A stretch of 64,000 bases of DNA, taken from Enhygromyxa salina (lineage in GTDB: Bacteria; Myxococcota_A; Polyangia; Nannocystales; Nannocystaceae). The translations under genes were made by a program, and so were the position numbers. Under the pieces are notes generated by a model. The model did no database searches, was not told the origin of the DNA, and saw only the letters and a program-made list of their open reading frames with translations. The stretch is taken from assembly GCF_000737335.2 (NCBI RefSeq), contig NZ_JMCC02000052.1, positions 1 to 64,000 of the forward strand, read 5' to 3'. Each line of letters starts with the position of its first letter. Within the stretch, counting starts at the first letter, position 1. Positions 52,288-58,341 of the stretch are shown here, one piece after another.

Positions 52288-53094
52288 GTGGATCAGCTGC
52301 AAGTCACGGCGAGCTCGCGGCAACTGGTCGAGCGCGGGTTCGCGGTGCTGCCCGGTCGCTACGGCGCGGACAAGGTCGCGCGGATCCGCGGGGCGCTCGC
52401 GCAGGTCTACCACCAGCTCCACGATCCGCCGCTGTGGTCGGACCAGCCGCGCTGGCTCAGCGACGACCTCGAGGTCTCGGGCACGGGCTTGGTCATCCAC
52501 AAGCTGCTCAAGCTGTACCCCGCGCTGCACCGCGACATGCTCGAGGACGATGTCGTGGAGATCCTGCGCGGCGCGCTTGGCCGCGACATGCAGCTCGAGT
52601 TCGCGGGCGCGGTGGTCACCAACCACACCCGGCCGTTCTTCAAGTGGCACAATCACGTTGGGGGGATCGAGGACGAAAAATTTCGTCGCCTCGGTCTGCG
52701 CCCGCCGATCGAGGCGCCCGAGCGCGTGGCGATGATCGTCTACCTCGACGAGATGGGCCCCGGCACTGGGCAGCTGCTGATCCACCCGCATCGGGTCAGC
52801 GGCGCCTCGGGTCCGCCAGGCCCGGTGGAGCAACCCAACTGGGATGGCCGCGTGCAGGTCGTGGGGCCGCCGGGAACCGTGGTGATGCTGGATCAAACGA
52901 CCTGGCACGCCGCGCTGCCGCGCACGATCGATCGCGAGCTGCGCTTCTTCTTTGGGCTGTGGTTCGCGTCCGCGAGCGCGCCCAAGGCCGAGCGGGTCGA
53001 CGAATCGCTGTTGGCCGTCGACACCCGCGATCCACTCTTGCGGTCGCTGTTGCCCTCGTTGGCGCCCTCGTCGTCGCCTGGGGGCCCGGCCTGA
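52288..53094 (+). CDS. PhyH-type Fe(II)/2-oxoglutarate oxygenase 1
   Basis: 268 residues, GTG start with GAGG upstream. It is in the phytanoyl-CoA dioxygenase-like fold: FFKWHNHVGGIEDEKFRRLG supplies the first iron His, TWHAALPRTIDRELRFFFG the distal His and a likely 2-oxoglutarate Arg. The usual HxD is replaced by HxH, as in its two paralogues here. It hydroxylates or otherwise oxidises an organic substrate. Its stop overlaps the start of the next PhyH gene (TGATG). Confidence 0.85.
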   Translation: MDQLQVTASSRQLVERGFAVLPGRYGADKVARIRGALAQVYHQLHDPPLWSDQPRWLSDDLEVSGTGLVIHKLLKLYPALHRDMLEDDVVEILRGALGRDMQLEFAGAVVTNHTRPFFKWHNHVGGIEDEKFRRLGLRPPIEAPERVAMIVYLDEMGPGTGQLLIHPHRVSGASGPPGPVEQPNWDGRVQVVGPPGTVVMLDQTTWHAALPRTIDRELRFFFGLWFASASAPKAERVDESLLAVDTRDPLLRSLLPSLAPSSSPGGPA

Positions 53095-53870
53095 TGCTGG
53101 ACCACGCGGCGCAGCTGCGGGCCAACGGGTACACGCTGCTCGACAGCCTGATCCCCGCGGACGCGACCCAGCGCTACGCCGCGGCCTTGCGCGCGCAGTG
53201 GCGGCGGCTGGGCGAGCCGGCCTTGGTCTCGCAGGCCGACGTGGTGCTCGAGCCTGGCGTCCACGTGAGCCCGGTTGGCATGACGTGCGCGGGGATCCTC
53301 GAGCGAATCCCCGAGCTCGCGCAGGTCCTGGTCGAGCCGCAGTTGTTGGCGCTGTTCACCGAGCTGCTTGGGCCGGACTTCGAGCTGGAGTTTGGCGCCG
53401 GGGTGGTCAGCGACGAGACCCGCGGGTTCTTCTTTTGGCATCACCACGTCGGGGGCATCGACGCCGAAGACCTGCGGGGCGCGGGCTACCCCAGCTTCGA
53501 GCGGATCGAGCGGCTTGGGTTCACGCTCTACGCCAGTCCGCTCGACGACGCCCACGGGGTGATGCAGGTGTGGCCGCGCGGGGTCCAGACCAGCACCGCG
53601 CCCGCGCACCCGCCCGGGCGCGAGCCGTGGCCCGGCGCCGCCCAAGTGCGCGCGCCGATCGGCTCGGTTGTCGTGTTCGAGCAAGGCACCTGGCACGCCG
53701 TCACGCCCATGACCCATGCTGGGCAGCGCTGCTTCTTTGGCTTCTTCGTCCGCCGCGCCGGTCTGCCACCGACCAAGCGCCGCGACCCCGGGACCGAGGC
53801 CGCGCTCGCCAACAACGCCACGCTCCGGGCCGCCTATGGGGGGCTTCGAGCACACGGGGGGGCGCCATGA
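53094..53870 (+). CDS. PhyH-type Fe(II)/2-oxoglutarate oxygenase 2
   Basis: 258 residues from the ATG in the TGATG overlap; the frame is open upstream only as a shadow. The motif is FFFWHHHVGGIDAEDLRGAG, then a strand with QVWPRGVQTS, then the distal His in EQGTWHAVTP and the Arg of GQRCFFGFF. It is a paralogue of the genes at 52288 and 55657 but the most divergent of the three. Its stop overlaps the second radical SAM gene by ATGA, so expression is coupled. Confidence 0.84.
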   Translation: MLDHAAQLRANGYTLLDSLIPADATQRYAAALRAQWRRLGEPALVSQADVVLEPGVHVSPVGMTCAGILERIPELAQVLVEPQLLALFTELLGPDFELEFGAGVVSDETRGFFFWHHHVGGIDAEDLRGAGYPSFERIERLGFTLYASPLDDAHGVMQVWPRGVQTSTAPAHPPGREPWPGAAQVRAPIGSVVVFEQGTWHAVTPMTHAGQRCFFGFFVRRAGLPPTKRRDPGTEAALANNATLRAAYGGLRAHGGAP

Positions 53871-55627
53871 AGGTGCTCTTGTTGTTCTTCACCGATCCCC
53901 GCCGGGCGTTCAGCTCGTCGGTCGCGGCGCTGGCAGCCGTCGTGCGCGAAGCCGGGCACGAAGCCATCGCGCTCGAGATCTATCGCAAGTTTCGCATTGA
54001 CCACGTCGCTGCCCACATCGAAGCGCTGAAGCCGGACGTGATCGGGGTGTCGAGCATGACCCGCGACTGGCCCGGCGCGAGCGCGCTGCTGTTGGCCCTG
54101 GATCGCAATCGCAGTGGCGATGGCGATGGCGATGGCGAGTCCGCGCCGCGTCCATTCGTGGTCGTGGGGGGCTATCACGCCAGCCTCGCGCCGCAGGACG
54201 TCGCTGGCTGTGCGGCCGTCGACGCCGTGTGCATTGGCGAGGGCGAGCGACCGCTGCGGACCCTGCTCGGGCGCTTGGCGGCGGGTGATCGCGCGCTGCC
54301 GACCGGGCCCGGGCTGTGGGTGCGGCGTCCGGGCGGCTGGACGGATCCGGTGCCGCCCGCCGATCCCGTGCCCGACATCGCCAGCTTGCCGCGCTGGGAC
54401 TACGACGTGTTTGGCGAGGTCAGCCAGATCATCGATGACGGCATCAACACCTTTGGCCCGCTGGCCGACGGCTTCTTGCCGACCCGCGCGGGCCGGGGCT
54501 GCCCGTTCACCTGCGCGTACTGTTCGGCGCCGCGGTGGGGCAAGCTGCAGGACTTTGCGAGTCGGGACAAGCGCAACGCCCGGCCGGTCGCGCATCTGTG
54601 CGAGGAGCTCGCGGACCTGCGAGATCGCTACGCCCCCGAGGGCTTCGAGTTCTGGGACGAGCACTTTCCGCTCGACCTCGCCTGGCTGCGCGAGCTCGCC
54701 GAGGAGTACCCGCGCCGCGTCGGCCTCCCGTTCAAGGTAGAGATGCACCCCAGCGCGGCCAGCCGTGAGCGGCTTGCGCTGCTGGCCAAGGCCGGCTGCG
54801 TGCTGTTTCACTGCGGGATCGAGGCCGGCGACGAGAGCTTCCGCCGCGACGTGCTCAACCGGCGCACGCCCGACGCCAAGCTGCAGCAGGTGTTCGACGA
54901 CTGCCGCGAGCTCGGGCTCGAGACCAGCGCCTCGCTCATGACCATGCTGCCCGGCGAGACCCGCACGCACACCCGCTCGACCACGGATCTGCTGCATCGC
55001 CTGCGCCCCGGCTCGTTCATGTGGTCCACCTACCACCCCTTGCCCGGCACCGTGCTTGGTGACGCCGCGGTCGCGCGCTGGCCCAGCCCGGCGCGTGAGA
55101 CCTTCGACGACTACGACGAGGTCCAGACCCTGACGCCGCCGCTGGTCGACGCGAACGAGCGGTCCGAGACCTTCTTCGAGCTTGGGCAACTGCAGACGCA
55201 GCTGGTTCAGATCGCGGCCAAGCGCGTCGACGCGACCCACGCCGAGCTGGTCGGCGAGGGGACACCACGCCGTCGCGCGCGGCCGGTCGAGATCCCCATG
55301 CCCAAGCGCCCCGCGCCAGCGGGTCTCGCGGCGCTGCTCGGCCTCGCCGCACCCAACGCGGAGCTCACGGGCGCGCGGGCGGGCCTGGTGTCGTTCGAGC
55401 AGGGCGTGCTGCGGGTCGAGATCGATCACCCGCTGGTGGCTGGCGCAGATCCGTGGGAAGTGCGGATCGCCCCGCTCGATGGCTCGCGGCACTTCATCGA
55501 GGCCGCGAAGGTCGGGCTGTCGTATCGCGGCCGCGAGGCGCCGACCGAGCTGCTCGAGACCTTGCGGAGCATGGCGGCGGCGCTTGGGGACGTGGGTATC
55601 GAGCAGCTGCGCGGCGCGCTGGACTGA
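53867..55627 (+). CDS. B12-binding radical SAM enzyme with Gly-Asp insert
   Basis: 586 residues from the ATG in the ATGA overlap. The cobalamin-binding-like domain spans ~1-150 (VLLLFFTDPRRAF, LKPDVIGVSSMTRDWPGA, FVVVGGYHASLAPQDVAGC, CIGEGERPLRTLL), split by a short SGDGDGDGES insert (~83-92) encoded by a hexamer repeat. The SAM-cluster motif is GRGCPFTCAYCSAPRWG (~208-225). The barrel has FEFWDEHFPLD and SLMTMLPGET. A C-terminal ~150-residue extension is unassigned. It is in the same family as the 50603 gene but not a close copy. Methylation at carbon or P, or ring formation, are possible activities. Confidence 0.87.
   Translation: MKVLLLFFTDPRRAFSSSVAALAAVVREAGHEAIALEIYRKFRIDHVAAHIEALKPDVIGVSSMTRDWPGASALLLALDRNRSGDGDGDGESAPRPFVVVGGYHASLAPQDVAGCAAVDAVCIGEGERPLRTLLGRLAAGDRALPTGPGLWVRRPGGWTDPVPPADPVPDIASLPRWDYDVFGEVSQIIDDGINTFGPLADGFLPTRAGRGCPFTCAYCSAPRWGKLQDFASRDKRNARPVAHLCEELADLRDRYAPEGFEFWDEHFPLDLAWLRELAEEYPRRVGLPFKVEMHPSAASRERLALLAKAGCVLFHCGIEAGDESFRRDVLNRRTPDAKLQQVFDDCRELGLETSASLMTMLPGETRTHTRSTTDLLHRLRPGSFMWSTYHPLPGTVLGDAAVARWPSPARETFDDYDEVQTLTPPLVDANERSETFFELGQLQTQLVQIAAKRVDATHAELVGEGTPRRRARPVEIPMPKRPAPAGLAALLGLAAPNAELTGARAGLVSFEQGVLRVEIDHPLVAGADPWEVRIAPLDGSRHFIEAAKVGLSYRGREAPTELLETLRSMAAALGDVGIEQLRGALD
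54115..54138 (+). repeat. Hexamer repeat inside the radical SAM gene
   Basis: Four exact TGGCGA units encode the Gly-Asp insert in the cobalamin-domain part of the enzyme. It is the same kind of expansion that forms linkers of nearby lipoproteins, but here it lies within an enzyme domain. Confidence 0.85.
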
Positions 55628-55656
55628 CGCCGCGGAGCGTCTGATAACCTGCGCGA

Positions 55657-56433
55657 GTGAGCACGCACGTCGCCGAGCTCGACGCCCACGTGCACGCGCT
55701 GCGCGAGCGCGGGTTCACGATCGTCCCCGCCAGCCACAGCCCGGCCACGGTGGCGTCGCTGCGCGCGGCTCTGACGGGGCTGTACCAGCGCTGCGGCGCG
55801 CCCACCCCTTACTCTGCCAAGGGCGAGCAGCTGGGCGCCGACGTCCAGCTCGCGCCGACCGGCTTTGTCGTCACGCGTCTGCTCGCGCTGTTTCCCGAGC
55901 TCGCCAGCGAGCTGTTGTCGCCCGTTGTCGTCGAGGTGGTTCGCCGCTTGCTCGGTCGCGACATGCACCTCGAGCTGACCGGCGCGGTCCTGTGTGACGC
56001 CGCGCGCCCGTTCTTTTCGTGGCACAACCATATTGGTGGGATCGACGTGGAAGACTATCGGGCCCGCGACACGTGGCCGCGGTTTGGGGAGTCGGAGCGG
56101 GTCATCGCCGTGCTCTACCTCGACGACATCGACGCCAGCGGTGGCGAGCTGCGGGCCTACCCGCGACGGATCACCGATCCCACCGAGGCGCCGCACGACG
56201 AGATGTCCCCGGACTGGCCTGGCCACGAAAAATTACACTTCGCGGCTGGCTCGACGGTCATCCTCGAGCAGTGCACCTGGCACGCCGCGATGCCCCGACT
56301 CACGCCAGGTCTCCGCATGTTCGTTGGCGTCTACATGACCTCCGCGCGGGCGCCCAAGACCGAGGCAAGCGACGACTCGCTGTCTGGGTTCAGCGGCGGT
56401 GGGCCGCTGCTGCAGTCGTTGCTGCGCGGCTGA
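55657..56433 (+). CDS. PhyH-type Fe(II)/2-oxoglutarate oxygenase 3
   Basis: 258 residues, GTG start, 29 bases after the radical SAM gene. The motif is FFSWHNHIGGIDVEDYRARD, then VLYLDDIDASGGELRAYPR (jelly-roll core), the distal His in QCTWHAAMPR and the Arg of LRMFVGVYMTS. It is close to the first paralogue (52288). It is the last gene of the cluster; the next gene is convergent after 42 bases containing a G-rich block. Confidence 0.86.
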   Translation: MSTHVAELDAHVHALRERGFTIVPASHSPATVASLRAALTGLYQRCGAPTPYSAKGEQLGADVQLAPTGFVVTRLLALFPELASELLSPVVVEVVRRLLGRDMHLELTGAVLCDAARPFFSWHNHIGGIDVEDYRARDTWPRFGESERVIAVLYLDDIDASGGELRAYPRRITDPTEAPHDEMSPDWPGHEKLHFAAGSTVILEQCTWHAAMPRLTPGLRMFVGVYMTSARAPKTEASDDSLSGFSGGGPLLQSLLRG

Positions 56434-56475
56434 AAACACCTCGCCCGGGGGGGGCGGGTCCAAGCTCGAGTCGCG

Positions 56476-57450
56476 CTACTGGTTCAGGACCGCTTTCGAG
56501 ATCAGCCAGATCCCAACCGCCACCAGCACGCTGGCGATCAGCGCGAAGTGCCGGGCCGTTGGCAGCGACTTGGTCTGCTTCGCGCCCAAGTACGCGCCCA
56601 AGAATGTCGCGCCGCCGACGGTAGCGAAGGCCAGCAGTGACACGCGGCCGCTGCCGATCGCCCCGAGCGCTCCGGCGACGCCGGTGAAGAAGCCGATCGC
56701 CATGTTGGTGCCAGCGGCCTTGGGGGCGCTCACGCCCAAGCGCAGCATCGCGGGCAGTCGCAAGGTCCCGAGCAGCAGGCCGACCACGCCCGAGAGGGCA
56801 CCGAGGACGACCCCGATCACGACCTCGAGCGCGAGCAGCTTGCCGCGCAGTTGCGGGCGGCTGCCGGAGCTCTCGGGCCCAGCGCTGTTTGACCCGGTGG
56901 CGGCGGGCCCAGAGGTGGCGGGCCCAGTTGCGGTGGGCGGTGAGTCGCTGGCGGCCGGCTCCGGCTTGGCCGCGGCGCTCGACTTGCGGATAGCGATCGC
57001 CTTGCGACCCAGCGGCACCGCGGAGATCAGCAAGGTCGCGCCGATCACCGCCTCGATCCACCAGCCCTCGACCTTGACGACGCTGCGCGACGAAATGTAG
57101 GCCGCGATCGCCGAGGGCAGGCCAATGCTCAGCAACAAGCGCAGCTCGACCCGCCCTTCACGCGCGTGGGCGAACGCGCCAGTGCCCGCGCCCAGCGACG
57201 AGATCGCCAGGTTCGACGCCGCCGCGGCCGGAGCGGAGCTCAGCGCGATCACCAACAAGGGCAGCCGAAACTGACCGAGCACGAGCCCGACCATCGCCCC
57301 TAGATAGGCCATGACGCCCGATACCAGGGCAGCGGCGACCAGCCACAGCAGCGCGGCGTCGAGTTGGATCGCCGCCACTCGAGGGCCGAACTCAGCAGCG
57401 AGTGTAGGGAGCCAGAGCGTGGTAGCGCCGATCATACACGCGCTTGACAC
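56476..57450 (-). CDS. TSUP (TauE/SafE) family membrane transporter
   Basis: 324 residues, about eight hydrophobic helices in two halves with the TSUP repeat pattern: SSAPAAAASNLAISSLGAGTG in the first half and GVSAPKAAGTNMAIGFFTGVAG in the second. A long Pro/Ser/Gly linker (PTATGPATSGPAATGSNSAG) separates the halves. TSUP proteins move sulfite, organosulfonates or related anions. The start is uncertain (GTG at 57450 or ATG at 57435), because only 33 bases separate it from a divergent gene. Confidence 0.8.
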   Translation of the reverse strand: MSSACMIGATTLWLPTLAAEFGPRVAAIQLDAALLWLVAAALVSGVMAYLGAMVGLVLGQFRLPLLVIALSSAPAAAASNLAISSLGAGTGAFAHAREGRVELRLLLSIGLPSAIAAYISSRSVVKVEGWWIEAVIGATLLISAVPLGRKAIAIRKSSAAAKPEPAASDSPPTATGPATSGPAATGSNSAGPESSGSRPQLRGKLLALEVVIGVVLGALSGVVGLLLGTLRLPAMLRLGVSAPKAAGTNMAIGFFTGVAGALGAIGSGRVSLLAFATVGGATFLGAYLGAKQTKSLPTARHFALIASVLVAVGIWLISKAVLNQ

Positions 57451-57483
57451 CTCGCTCCAGCGATCGGCATCGTCGCTGCCGCA

Positions 57484-58341
57484 GTGAGCGATCCAGACCC
57501 AACCAATGACGCTGGATCAACGCGAGGCCCCGGCGTTGTCGTGCTGCACTGGTCACCGGCGAGCGCGGGTCTCGTCGATGAGCTCGCCCGCACGATCGCC
57601 AGCGTTGGCGTGAATCGCATCACTTGCGTGCGCGACGGGACCGCCCCACTCGCGGTCCGGCAGGTCCAGGGTGTGGAGGTGCGGACCTTGGCGATCGACG
57701 TCAAGCCCGGGTCCGACGCGTACCCGATCCGCCTGATCGATGACGTTGACATTGTCGCCGCTCGCTCGGTGATCGTGCTGCCGCGCGCGGGCATGGACGA
57801 GCCCGACTCGGCCTCGCGCTTGACCTGCGCCGCGATCCGTCGGGCCTGCGGCGACGCGCTTGGCCCCAACGTGCTGGTCGAGATCGAGGATCCCGAGGCC
57901 GCCTTCGAGTTCGTGGGGCTGGGGGTCGCCAACGTGTTCTACCCCGGTCACCTGCGCGCGGCCCTGCTCGGGCAAGCGTGCGTGGATCTGGGCGTGTTCC
58001 AGTTCATCGTGGGGCTGCTGCGTGGTCGCCACCACGTGCAGAGCATCGCGGTCCCCGAGCGCCTGCGCGACGGGACCTTCGCCGACGCAGCGCTCAGCCT
58101 CGAGTGCGACAGCGCGGGCCGGCCGATGACCGTGATCGGCGTGGCCAAGGGTCGCAGCGAGGGAGGGCAGCCGATCAACGTCGTCGTGAACCCGGGCCCG
58201 CGCACGCGCCTGAGCGAGTGCGTGTGCTTGATGGTGTTGGTGACCGGCGAAGATCCCCTCGAGCAAGCCCCCGAGCAAGCCCCCGAGCAAGCCCCCGAGC
58301 GATCCAATAGTGAGCGGCCCGGGATCCAGGTGGGCGCGTGA
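57484..58341 (+). CDS. CASTOR/POLLUX-type RCK (NAD-binding) protein
   Basis: 285 residues, GTG start. The fold alternates strands and helices as in RCK domains of the CASTOR/POLLUX ion channels: VVVLHWSPASAGLVDELA, VDIVAARSVIVLPRAG, VLVEIEDPEAAFEF and a C-terminal half with RLSECVCLMVLVTGE. It has no membrane helix. It ends in a three-copy Glu-Gln-Ala-Pro repeat and overlaps the channel gene by GTGA. It is probably a soluble gating subunit of the channel encoded next. Confidence 0.72.
   Translation: MSDPDPTNDAGSTRGPGVVVLHWSPASAGLVDELARTIASVGVNRITCVRDGTAPLAVRQVQGVEVRTLAIDVKPGSDAYPIRLIDDVDIVAARSVIVLPRAGMDEPDSASRLTCAAIRRACGDALGPNVLVEIEDPEAAFEFVGLGVANVFYPGHLRAALLGQACVDLGVFQFIVGLLRGRHHVQSIAVPERLRDGTFADAALSLECDSAGRPMTVIGVAKGRSEGGQPINVVVNPGPRTRLSECVCLMVLVTGEDPLEQAPEQAPEQAPERSNSERPGIQVGA
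58261..58296 (+). repeat. 12-base tandem repeat near the RCK gene end
   Basis: Three exact copies of GAGCAAGCCCCC (58261, 58273, 58285) encode Glu-Gln-Ala-Pro. A similar 12-base repeat (GCCCAGCCCGAT, two and a half copies at 58440-58472) encodes Ala-Gln-Pro-Asp just after the signal peptide of the next gene. Confidence 0.85.

Noticed and set aside
56438..56460. G-rich hairpin as terminator between the last PhyH gene and the TSUP gene
   Set aside because: The stem is only about five base pairs around a G-run and no T-run follows.
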